The notes beneath the pieces are model-generated. The model made no database searches, was not told the DNA's origin, and worked only from the letters and a program-made list of their open reading frames with translations. A stretch of 9,718 nt of DNA from the NCBI GenBank assembly GCA_020425915.1, contig JAGQQZ010000553.1, forward strand, positions 1 to 9,718. The letters run 5' to 3'. How positions within the stretch are numbered: position 1 is the stretch's first letter; each line of letters starts with the position of its first letter. Of this stretch, positions 1-6,783 are shown one piece after another. The position numbers and the translations under genes were made by a program. This DNA is from Planctomycetota bacterium (lineage in GTDB: Bacteria > Planctomycetota > UBA1135 > UBA2386).

Positions 1-57
1 CCCGGCCCGCTGTCTGTCCTGTGGTCGCCCCGCGCCCGCCGCGAACAAGGCTGCCCT

Positions 58-142
58 CTCCCCCCGTTTGCCCCGTCACCTTCGGGTCGGTCGCTCGCCC
101 GTAGGGCGACCGACGCGAAGGTGACGGGGCAAACGGGGGGAG
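58..142. repeat. Long near-perfect intergenic palindrome with nested bulged hairpin
   Basis: Arms 58-84 and 116-142 are perfect reverse complements over 27 bp. Inside them is a G/G mismatch (85/115), a 7-bp stem (86-92 with 108-114), a four-base GCTC bulge on the left side only (93-96), a 4-bp stem (97-100 with 104-107) and a three-base loop (101-103). The element lies downstream of the M28 gene, with no T tract after either arm, so a simple intrinsic terminator is not the obvious reading, though a transcript would fold very stably. A related element with the same bulge and core begins near the right window edge (about 9661-9718). This points to a dispersed REP-like repeat family; that is inference from two copies. 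I see no gene in the flanking 1-57 or 143-255. Confidence 0.88.
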
Positions 143-220
143 CCCCCTGGTCTTGCCTTTGATCCGAGCGCTCGCGAGCCGAGCACACCGCGACTCCGCG
201 CACCGCTTCCAGACTGATTC

Positions 221-237
221 GATCGAGGCGCTCGATC
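221..237 (-). terminator. Candidate stem-loop 3' of the M28 peptidase gene
   Basis: GATCGAG (221-227) pairs with CTCGATC (231-237) around a GCG loop, beginning 18 bases beyond the TGA stop (256-258) of the minus-strand peptidase gene. Location and perfect 7-bp stem suit a transcript 3' end. There is no U tract on the minus strand after the stem, so it could equally act as a 3' stabilising hairpin or be chance in GC-rich DNA. Confidence 0.3.
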
Positions 238-255
238 AGCGCCCCGAACCAGCGC

Positions 256-2154
256 TCACCGCGACTTCAGCGTCACCGCGAGCTCGAGCACCTTGCCGTC
301 GCGCTCGACGCCGACCTGCACGACGTCGCCCGGCTTGTGTTGCATCAGCATGCCCATCCACGCGCGGACGTCGCCGATCTTCTCGCCGTTCCAGGTCACG
401 AGGCGATCGCCGGCCTTGATGCCGGCGTCCTCGGCGGAGGTGCCTTCCCCGACGTCGGCGACCGCGACGCCGGTCGCGTCTTCGTCGTAGGTCCCTGGCG
501 CGATGCCGAATCGGACTCGTGCCCCGGTGCGGTTCGGCTGCTCGTCCTCTTCGGCGGTCTGGCGCTCGCGAGGTTGCGCGCGCTGGAACTCGAATCGCTC
601 CGGCCACGTCGCTGCCTTCTTCAGGATTTCCGCGAACAGCTGCACGGTCTGCGCGGAGCCGACGCGGTTGATCTTCGAGCTGACGTCGCGCGGCGTGTGA
701 TAGTCACCGTGGAACTCCGCGATGATCGCGAACAGCACCGGGATCTGCTTGCGGACGAACACCGCATGGTCGCTCGCCGCCATGATCGACTTCGGTTGCA
801 CGATGTCGAGCGGCGAGGCCTCGAACAGCGGCTGCAGCCATTCCTTCATCCCGCGCGCGCTGTCGGTACCGGAGACGCTCAGGCGACCGTCCTTGATGCG
901 GCCGATCATGTCGAAGTTGCACATCAGCGCGTGCTCCTCGAGCGGGCGGATCGGGTGCTCGACGTAGTACGCCGACCCGTTGAGCCCGGACTCCTCACCG
1001 GAGAACAGGAGGAACAACAGCGTGCGCGCCTCGGCGTCGGCCGGCATCGCGTCGTAGGCCTGCTTCAACTTGTCGGCCAGCATCAGCACCGCGGCGCTAC
1101 CCGACGCGTTGTCGTCGGCACCGGGGTGCAGTTCTCCCGGTCCGGAACGCGAACCGAACTCGCCCATGCCGAGGTGGTCGAGGTGGGCGCCCATGACGAC
1201 CACTTCGTTGGCGAGCGCGCCACGACCCGGAATGATGCCGCCGACGTTCTCGGCGATAAGTGCCTTGCGCTCGATCGCCGCCTGGATCGAGACCGTTCCG
1301 TTGAGGCGCTTGACCGAGGTTCGGCGGTCTGCGTGGACACGCGCGTTCATCAACGACGCGCCACCGACCTTGCGGCACAGCTTCTCGGCGACGTTCGTAT
1401 CGACCATCAGCACCGGGAAGTCGACCGCGCGGCGGCCACCCTTGCCGGCCTCGATGAGCTCTTGGCTCCGCGGGTCCGCGCAGCCCGGCGGGTTGACGAA
1501 GATCACGGCCGCCGGATGCAGCTTCGCGAGGTCGTCGAGCTTGCTGCGCCACTGCGAGCGGCGCGACCACGGGCCGCGCTCGGACCACAGGCTCTTGCCC
1601 TCGTTGTCCATCGGCTCGAAGCGGAACGCGACCAGCACGTGGCCTTCGACGTTGGCGTCGTCGGACCAGCCGACGAAACCGTCAGGACCGGACTGGATGC
1701 CGTAGCCGATGAAGGTGATCGGGGCGTTCTCGATCGAGCCGGAGCCGCCGAGTCCGAGCACGTTGAACTGCGACCCGGCTTCGAGCCGGACGGTCTCGCC
1801 ACCGAGTTTGATGTCGAGCGTCGCCTCGCTCACTTGCAGCGTGCCGCCGAGCGGGAACGGCTGGCGCCAGCTCGGCGCGCCGTTCTCGGTCTCGAACGCG
1901 GGCTCGAGCCCGGCCTTCTTGAGGTAGTGCTCGCAGTACTCCTTCGCGATCTCCATGCCGCGCGTGCCCGGCAGGCGACCTTCCATGAACGGGTTCGCCA
2001 GTGTCACGAGGTGTTGGTCGAAGACGCGGACGTCCTCGCCGAGTTCTTCGAGCGCGTCGGCGATCGGGGAGACGTGGGCGTCGGGGGCGGACTGAGCCGT
2101 GATCCAAGCCGGGGCGACGAGGACGGCGGCGATCGGCAGAAGGCGTCGGAGCAT
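256..2154 (-). CDS. Secreted M28-family zinc aminopeptidase with PA and C-terminal PDZ domains
   Basis: A 632-residue exported metallopeptidase that should remove N-terminal residues from peptides outside the cytoplasm using two zinc ions. Residues 1-21 form a signal peptide (Arg-Arg, hydrophobic stretch, AQ before the likely cleavage). A protease-associated (PA) insert spans roughly 140-265. The M28 catalytic domain (about 295-515) shows the expected residues: His324 and Asp326 in AHLDH, Asp347 in GADDNASG, the Glu387-Glu388 pair in FSGEESG, Asp415 in NFDMIGR and His486 in GDYHTPRD. A PDZ domain (about 546-632) ends the protein and may recognise substrate termini or partners. The ATG at 2154 was chosen over an in-frame ATG 28 codons upstream because it puts the signal peptide at the N-terminus. 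All key residues are intact, so it should be active. It is divergent from the transporter operon and probably independent of it. The exact substrate is unknown. Confidence 0.93.
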   Translation of the reverse strand: MLRRLLPIAAVLVAPAWITAQSAPDAHVSPIADALEELGEDVRVFDQHLVTLANPFMEGRLPGTRGMEIAKEYCEHYLKKAGLEPAFETENGAPSWRQPFPLGGTLQVSEATLDIKLGGETVRLEAGSQFNVLGLGGSGSIENAPITFIGYGIQSGPDGFVGWSDDANVEGHVLVAFRFEPMDNEGKSLWSERGPWSRRSQWRSKLDDLAKLHPAAVIFVNPPGCADPRSQELIEAGKGGRRAVDFPVLMVDTNVAEKLCRKVGGASLMNARVHADRRTSVKRLNGTVSIQAAIERKALIAENVGGIIPGRGALANEVVVMGAHLDHLGMGEFGSRSGPGELHPGADDNASGSAAVLMLADKLKQAYDAMPADAEARTLLFLLFSGEESGLNGSAYYVEHPIRPLEEHALMCNFDMIGRIKDGRLSVSGTDSARGMKEWLQPLFEASPLDIVQPKSIMAASDHAVFVRKQIPVLFAIIAEFHGDYHTPRDVSSKINRVGSAQTVQLFAEILKKAATWPERFEFQRAQPRERQTAEEDEQPNRTGARVRFGIAPGTYDEDATGVAVADVGEGTSAEDAGIKAGDRLVTWNGEKIGDVRAWMGMLMQHKPGDVVQVGVERDGKVLELAVTLKSR

Positions 2155-2285
2155 CGTGGGTTTCTCTGGGAGTTTGCGGTCTGGCGCGGGCCGGTATGCT
2201 ACGAACCGCGCTGGGCCGTAGCGAGCCCTCGCGCCCAAGTAGCCGATCCGTGACGAGGTCTGTTCCGGAGTCGGCCCGATCCGCG
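2155..2285. promoter_or_regulatory. Divergent intergenic region with a candidate plus-strand promoter
   Basis: This 131-bp gap separates the minus-strand peptidase start (2154) from the plus-strand operon start (2286), so promoters for both should lie here. On the plus strand, TTTGCG (2173-2178) and TATGCT (2195-2200) sit 16 bases apart and resemble a sigma-70 promoter, which would leave a leader of about 80 bases. GGAG (2267-2270) is the nearest Shine-Dalgarno-like motif but is 15 bases from the ATG, rather far. I could not pick a convincing minus-strand promoter, nor any clear operator palindrome or metal-regulator box. Confidence 0.3.
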
Positions 2286-3584
2286 ATGAATCCCGTGTCC
2301 GTGCTGACGGCCCTGGCGTGTCTCCTGCTCCCGTTCGGGAGTCCGGATGGGGTCCGCAATCACCCGGCCGACAGCCCCGACGTCGACGTTCGGATCCAGA
2401 TCGACGACGCGGCGGTCCGGGTCCAGCTGACGATGAACCTCGCCTTCGTCGACGAGGTCATCGAAACCAACCGAGAGTCCGACATCGCGGTCCACCCGCT
2501 CGAGTATCCGGAGATGCACGACGGGCTACTCGACCTGTACCGACAGGAGAACAAGGTCGTGATCGACGGCGTCGAGGTTGCGCCGGTCGAAGACGAGTCG
2601 ATGTTCCACGTCGAGACCGGGGATCTGCGGATGTTGCCGATGTTCCCGCGACTCGGGATGAAGGGGCTGATCCGCGTCCGAATGGTGCTGGAGTATCCGG
2701 TCAAGTCGCCGCCGCAACGGATCGCGTTCGTGTGGGGTCCGTATCCCCCCGACTACGTCCTCGAGACACCCGACGGCGCACCGCCGATCGCCATCCAGGC
2801 GCATCTCCTGGCGTACGGCAACGACCAGATCGTGACGTTCCTCCAGTCGGAGCCCGAGTTCACCTGGCACCGTCCCGACGTCACGGTCGAGGACCGGTTC
2901 GTTCCGGTGCCTTCGATGCCCGAGCGCGCGACGATCGAACTGCCGGGCGCCTCGATCGGATTGCTCGGCGGCTGGCTGGTGTTGATCGGTGTCCAACTGT
3001 TGCGGCGCGGGCGGAGCGTCCTGCGCGGCATGTGGATGACCCTGCCGATCGCCTTGGCGGTCGCGGTCGTGCTGCGCGGCAGCTTGCCGATCGAGGTGCC
3101 GGATCCGCGTGGTCCGCGCATCACGCTCCCGGACGAGGCGCAGGCGCTCGCCGCGTTCCGGCCGTTGCACGCGAACATCTACCGGGCCTTCGACTACACG
3201 CAGGAATCGGACATCTACGACGCGCTCGCGCGCAGCGTCGACGGCGAACTCCTCGACTCGATGTACGACCGCATCTATCGCGGTCTGATCATGCAGGAGG
3301 AGGGCGGCGCGGTCAGTCGCGTGCAGAAGGTGGCCATCGTCTCGGCCGAAGTCGAGTCGATCGGCGTGCTCGACGGCGACGTTCCGAGTTTCGTCGTTCG
3401 TGCCGACTGGCGTGTCGAGGGTGCCGTGTTCCACTGGGGCCACTCGCACTACCGCACGAACGAGTATCGAGCCCGCTACACCGTCGCGGCATCCGAAGGC
3501 GGGTGGCGGATCCGTGGCCACGAACCGCTCGAGCAGCACCGGTTGGAGACCGAGCAGCCGAAGCCGGGCGAACGCAAGTTCTGA
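2286..3584 (+). CDS. Membrane-anchored two-domain envelope protein of unknown function (first gene of ABC operon)
   Basis: I cannot assign a named family to this 432-residue protein. Residues 1-18 look like a signal peptide. Residues about 30-200 form a beta-rich soluble domain rich in acidic residues and prolines. Two hydrophobic segments follow at about 217-239 and 247-264, separated by a short Arg-rich loop that should be cytoplasmic, placing both soluble parts outside the cytoplasm. The C-terminal part (about 285-415) alternates helix and strand, with YRAFDY at 299-304, a GELL segment and a final strand ending GGWRIRGHEPL, reminiscent of an NTF2-like fold; that fold guess is inference. 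The ATG at 2286 was preferred over an in-frame ATG at 2196 because it begins with the signal peptide. The stop overlaps the next start (TGATG), tying it to the ABC transporter; an envelope accessory or substrate-handling partner is the likeliest role. Confidence 0.82.
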   Translation: MNPVSVLTALACLLLPFGSPDGVRNHPADSPDVDVRIQIDDAAVRVQLTMNLAFVDEVIETNRESDIAVHPLEYPEMHDGLLDLYRQENKVVIDGVEVAPVEDESMFHVETGDLRMLPMFPRLGMKGLIRVRMVLEYPVKSPPQRIAFVWGPYPPDYVLETPDGAPPIAIQAHLLAYGNDQIVTFLQSEPEFTWHRPDVTVEDRFVPVPSMPERATIELPGASIGLLGGWLVLIGVQLLRRGRSVLRGMWMTLPIALAVAVVLRGSLPIEVPDPRGPRITLPDEAQALAAFRPLHANIYRAFDYTQESDIYDALARSVDGELLDSMYDRIYRGLIMQEEGGAVSRVQKVAIVSAEVESIGVLDGDVPSFVVRADWRVEGAVFHWGHSHYRTNEYRARYTVAASEGGWRIRGHEPLEQHRLETEQPKPGERKF

Positions 3585-4252
3585 TGATCGAGTTGCACGA
3601 GGTGGCGTTCCACTACGCGCCGGGAGCGTTCGGTCTGCGCGTCGACGAGTTCGCGGTCGCACGTGGCGAGGCCGTGGCCTGCATCGGGCCGAGCGGTAGC
3701 GGCAAGTCCACTCTGATTCAGCTCATCAGCGGGATCCTCGTGCCGGATCAGGGCCGAGTCCTGCTCGACGGACGTCCGATGTCGAGCCTGTCGGACGCGG
3801 AGCGGCGGGCGCGTCGCAGCGCCGAGATCGGGTTCGTGTTCCAGGAGTTCGAACTGCTCGAGTATCTGACCGCGCTCGACAACATCCTGCTGCCGTTCCG
3901 AATCGGGCGTGACCTGTGCGTCGATCGCGAGGCGCGCGAGCGCGCGATCGAACTCGCCGAGCACGCAGGGATCGGTTCCCACCTCGGGCGTCGCCCGCGT
4001 CGGTTGTCCCACGGCGAACGCCAGCGCGTCGCCGTGTGTCGCGCGCTGGTCACCCAGCCGTCGCTCGTCATCGCCGACGAACCGACCGGCAACCTCGATC
4101 CCGACACCGGGCGTGCGATCCTCGACCTGCTGTTCGCGCAGGTGCGCGAACGCGGTAGCACACTGCTGACGGTCACGCACGACCACGGAGTGCTGGATCG
4201 TTTCGACCGCGTCGTCGACGTGCGCGATCTGGCGAGGGTGGGCGTGCGGTGA
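3584..4252 (+). CDS. ABC transporter ATP-binding protein, LolD/MacB type
   Basis: A 222-residue cytoplasmic ATPase that powers the adjacent FtsX-like permease. Walker A is GPSGSGKST at 35-43, the Q-loop glutamine is Gln87 in FVFQEFELL, the signature is LSHGERQRVA at 141-150 (LSHGE in place of LSGGQ), Walker B is LVIADEP at 161-167 with catalytic Glu166, the D-loop is NLDPDTG at 170-176 and the switch histidine is His199. The IADEPTGNLD run and short length are typical of the LolD/MacB/FtsE subgroup, not of zinc-importer ATPases of the ZnuC type. The start ATG shares its A with the preceding stop (TGATG), and its own TGA overlaps the permease GTG, so translation of the three genes is probably coupled. 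All catalytic motifs are intact. Confidence 0.95.
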   Translation: MIELHEVAFHYAPGAFGLRVDEFAVARGEAVACIGPSGSGKSTLIQLISGILVPDQGRVLLDGRPMSSLSDAERRARRSAEIGFVFQEFELLEYLTALDNILLPFRIGRDLCVDREARERAIELAEHAGIGSHLGRRPRRLSHGERQRVAVCRALVTQPSLVIADEPTGNLDPDTGRAILDLLFAQVRERGSTLLTVTHDHGVLDRFDRVVDVRDLARVGVR

Positions 4253-5418
4253 GCGGACTCGCCTGGCTCGCCTGGCAGCATGCGGTCTACAACCGCGTGC
4301 AGACCGCCATCCTCGTCGTGTGTCTCGCGATCCCCATGTTCGTGCCGGTGACGTCGAGCTCGCTCGTCGCGCACTACGAGGCCACCCTGCGCGATCGCGC
4401 GGCTGCCGTCCCGCTGCTCGCAGGACGCGACGGCAGTCGGTTCGACCTGACGCTCGCGGCGCTCTGGTTCCGCGAGGCCGAACTCGACGAGCTGTCGATG
4501 GCCGAGGTCGAACGAATGCGCGAGACCGAGGGCATCACGCCGTTGCCGATGCGGCTCGGCTTCACGGCGCGCGGCGTTCCGGTGGTCGGCGTCACGCCCG
4601 AGTTCTTCGACCTGCACGGGATCCGGCCGGTGCGCGGGACGCTGCCGCTCCAACTCGGCGAGGTCGTCGTCGGTGCGGACGTCGCGAAAGACCTCGCGCT
4701 CGATGTCGGCGGCGTGATGTTCTCGGATCAGGTCGACCACTACGACATCAGCAAGCCGCCGTCCCTCGCGATGGACGTCGTCGGCGTGCTGCCACGGCGC
4801 GACGGCCCGGAGGACGACGTCGTCTTCGTCGGACTCGAGACGACGTGGATCTTCGAGGGCATCGTGCACGGACATGCCGCGACCGAGGAGGTCGACGATG
4901 CCATGGTGCTCGGGCGCAACGAGCAAGCGGTGACGCTGAGCGGCGCGGTCGTCGAGTACCAGCGGGTGACGCCGGACAACATCGAGTCGTTCCACATCCA
5001 CGCCGATCCGAGTGCGCTGCCGGTGTCGGCGATCGTCCTGCTGCCGGCGACGCCGAAGGCGGCGACCCTGACGAAGTCGCATTGGAACGCGGGCACGACC
5101 GGAGTGCAGATCGTCGTCCCGACCGAGGTCGTCGAAGCGTTGATGCAGTCGGTGTTCCGGATCAAGAGCCTGGTCGACGCCCTCGCGTTCTTGCTGGGCG
5201 CGTGCACGGTCGTCATGACGACGGTCGTGATCGTCCTGTCGTTGCGGTTGCGCGCGCGCGAGATCGAGACCCTGCACCGCATCGGCTGCGGCAGGCGCGC
5301 GGTCGGCTGGCTCTGCGGCCTCGAGATCCTCGCCATCGTCGTGCTCGCCGCGCTGGTCGCGGCGATCGGATTCGGGCTCGCGGTGTTGTGGCTGCCAGAC
5401 CTCGTGAGGATGCTGTGA
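4249..5418 (+). CDS. FtsX-like ABC transporter permease with MacB-type periplasmic domain
   Basis: A 389-residue inner-membrane partner of the preceding ATPase. One transmembrane segment lies near the N-terminus (about 17-37). A large extracytoplasmic domain of the MacB_PCD type follows, recognisable from GVTPEFFDLHGIRPVRG at 114-130 and VVVGADVAKDLALDVGG at 139-155. The FtsX core has a transmembrane helix at about 308-332, the coupling motif REIETLHRIG (337-346) and a long hydrophobic stretch at about 352-384. FtsX-family subunits usually have four transmembrane helices; here the chain ends after what looks like the third, so the last helix seems absent unless the long C-terminal stretch folds as two. 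Start is GTG at 4249, overlapping the ATPase stop (GTGA); no in-frame ATG is nearby. FtsX-type systems typically export substrates or transmit force to periplasmic partners, so import should not be assumed from the ZnuA-like gene downstream. Confidence 0.9.
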   Translation: MSGLAWLAWQHAVYNRVQTAILVVCLAIPMFVPVTSSSLVAHYEATLRDRAAAVPLLAGRDGSRFDLTLAALWFREAELDELSMAEVERMRETEGITPLPMRLGFTARGVPVVGVTPEFFDLHGIRPVRGTLPLQLGEVVVGADVAKDLALDVGGVMFSDQVDHYDISKPPSLAMDVVGVLPRRDGPEDDVVFVGLETTWIFEGIVHGHAATEEVDDAMVLGRNEQAVTLSGAVVEYQRVTPDNIESFHIHADPSALPVSAIVLLPATPKAATLTKSHWNAGTTGVQIVVPTEVVEALMQSVFRIKSLVDALAFLLGACTVVMTTVVIVLSLRLRAREIETLHRIGCGRRAVGWLCGLEILAIVVLAALVAAIGFGLAVLWLPDLVRML

Positions 5419-5420
5419 CG

Positions 5421-5903
5421 ATGCTCCGATGGATCTTGATCGCGGCTCTGGCCGCGTGCGCCGGGCCGGACCCGGTCGAGGTGCGTTGGCTCGAGATCAA
5501 GGCGCGGATCGAGCGCGAGTTCCCCGCCGTGGACGAGTGGTCCACCGAGCAAGTCGAGGCAGCGCTCTCGGTCGAACCGAAACCGCTGCTCGTCGATGTC
5601 CGCGAACTGGACGAGTTCCAGATCAGTCGCATCCCGGGAGCGGTGCACGTCGACCCGGACGAAGATCTCGCTGTCGTGCCCCGCGACCGGACCGTGATCG
5701 TTTACTGCTCGGTTGGCTACCGATCCGCCGTGGTCGCCGAGCGTCTCCGTGAGGCGGGATACGACTCCGTCCACAACTACCTCGGTTCGATCTTCGAGTG
5801 GGCCAATCGTGGTCTGCCGCTCGTCGACGACGACGGGCCGACCGACCGGGTCCATCCGTACGACGATCACTGGGGAGAGCTTCTCAATGCGCGTTACCAC
5901 TGA
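5421..5903 (+). CDS. Rhodanese-domain lipoprotein
   Basis: A 160-residue small protein with one rhodanese domain, probably anchored in the membrane facing the periplasm. Residues 1-12 are a short hydrophobic leader ending in a good lipobox, LAAC, with lipidated Cys13. The rhodanese domain (about 40-137) includes LLVDVRELDEF (56-66), the IPGAVHV segment and the active-site loop CSVGYRS with Cys96 and Arg101, so it keeps the residues needed to carry a persulfide. Family members move sulfur or act on redox and thiol substrates; the acceptor here is unknown. ATG at 5421 has GAGGA (5406-5410) 10 bases upstream; an in-frame GTG at 5415 that overlaps the permease stop is the alternative and would add two residues. 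Its 3' end overlaps the ZnuA-like gene by 17 bases. A surface-exposed rhodanese inside a transporter operon is unusual. Confidence 0.88.
   Translation: MLRWILIAALAACAGPDPVEVRWLEIKARIEREFPAVDEWSTEQVEAALSVEPKPLLVDVRELDEFQISRIPGAVHVDPDEDLAVVPRDRTVIVYCSVGYRSAVVAERLREAGYDSVHNYLGSIFEWANRGLPLVDDDGPTDRVHPYDDHWGELLNARYH
5872..5879 (+). promoter_or_regulatory. Shine-Dalgarno site for the ZnuA-like gene
   Basis: GGGGAGAG lies inside the end of the rhodanese gene, and its GGGGAG part is 9 bases before the ATG at 5887. It is the clearest ribosome binding site in the operon and fixes the start of the ZnuA-like lipoprotein despite the 17-base overlap with the upstream gene. Confidence 0.6.
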
Positions 5904-6783
5904 CCTGGCCCTCGTCCTGCTCGCCTTCACGCCTCTCTCCTGCGGAGCTGGCGATGAGTCCGTAGCTGTCCAATCCGAGCCCGCGGTGTTCACGACGTTC
6001 CCGCCGGCTGCATGGATGGCCCGGGCGATCGCCGGCGAGGCACTCGATGTCGTCCCGGTGTTGCCTCCGGGTCGGACGGCGGAGACCTTCCGACCGACGC
6101 GTGAAGACCTCGTCGTCATGCAGTCGGCGCCGATGATCGTGCTGCACGGTGCGGAGTTCGAAACGTGGGCACTGACGGCGACGCTCCCGCGCAGCCGTGT
6201 GCTCGAACTGGCCGAAGGACTCGAGGAGGAGTTCATCACGGTCGAGACCGTGACCCACAGCCACGGCGCGGGACCGGCCCACGCGCACGCTGGCGTGAAT
6301 CCGTTTCTGTGGCTCGATCCCGAACTCGCGCGTCGCGAGTTCGGCGTGCTGCACGCGTCGATGTCGGTGCGGTTCCCCGCGCTGGCTCAGGAGTTCAAGC
6401 AGGGGTTCGCTCGGACGGACGCTCGGTTCGTCGAGCTGGCCGCGAAGCTCGAAGCCCTCGCGCCGCGTCTGCGGAAGACGGCGCTGTTCAGCGAGCATCC
6501 GGACTGGGCCTACCCGGCACGGCGCCTCGGCGTCGAGATCGGCGACTGGAAGATCGGTCGCGATGCCGACGCCGCCGCGCTCGATGCGGTCGTCGCCGAG
6601 CAGGGTGGACGATCCTGCGTGTTGATCGTGGGCAGCGAACTCGACGCCGCGGTCGTCGCCCGCTACGCAGAGCACGGCGTGGCGGTCGTCGTCTGGCCGA
6701 AGTTCGTGCGCGATTCCGACGAGGACTACGTCGACGTGCAGGCGGCCGCGTTCGAGCGCATCGACCGAGTGCTGCCGAAGTGA
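5887..6783 (+). CDS. ZnuA-like (cluster A-I) metal-binding-type solute-binding lipoprotein, non-canonical ligands
   Basis: A 298-residue periplasmic protein of the ZnuA/TroA solute-binding family, which normally captures zinc or manganese for an ABC importer. A hydrophobic leader ends at PLSC (Cys19), a plausible but imperfect lipobox because Pro sits at -3. Family landmarks are FTTFPPAAWMARAIAG (35-50), LPPGRTAETFRPTREDL (59-75), a short His loop THSHGAGPAHAHAG (123-136) and NPFLWLDP (138-145). Three of the four usual ligand positions look changed: Glu66 where DPH-x-Y normally gives His, Phe140 where DPHVWLDP gives His, and Trp270 in WPKF where an acidic DPL is usual; only His204 in SEHPDW lines up. 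These alignments are by eye. It may bind metal through the His loop, bind something else, or be a non-binding scaffold. Start is set by the strong ribosome site at 5872. It follows the rhodanese gene in an FtsX-type ABC operon. Confidence 0.86.
   Translation: MRVTTDLALVLLAFTPLSCGAGDESVAVQSEPAVFTTFPPAAWMARAIAGEALDVVPVLPPGRTAETFRPTREDLVVMQSAPMIVLHGAEFETWALTATLPRSRVLELAEGLEEEFITVETVTHSHGAGPAHAHAGVNPFLWLDPELARREFGVLHASMSVRFPALAQEFKQGFARTDARFVELAAKLEALAPRLRKTALFSEHPDWAYPARRLGVEIGDWKIGRDADAAALDAVVAEQGGRSCVLIVGSELDAAVVARYAEHGVAVVVWPKFVRDSDEDYVDVQAAAFERIDRVLPK

Noticed and set aside
1..255. Possible CRISPR array or tRNA in the gene-free left end
   Set aside because: There are no evenly spaced direct repeats and no tRNA-like fold; the only strong structure is the single palindrome at 58-142.
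337..2253. Long open frame on the plus strand opposite the M28 peptidase gene
   Set aside because: The minus-strand frame encodes a complete M28 enzyme with signal peptide and catalytic residues; the opposite frame gives an Arg- and Asp-rich chain with no recognisable motif, as expected of GC-rich antisense frames.
2526..3662. Minus-strand open frame opposite the first operon gene
   Set aside because: Composition is low-complexity Arg/Asp/His, with no signal or motif, while the plus strand has a signal peptide, two membrane segments and coupled junctions.
3584..5418. Labelling the ATPase and permease as a ZnuBC zinc importer because of the ZnuA-like gene
   Set aside because: The ATPase motifs and the permease (MacB-type periplasmic domain, FtsX coupling motif) belong to the LolD/MacB group, not to the multi-helix ZnuB family.
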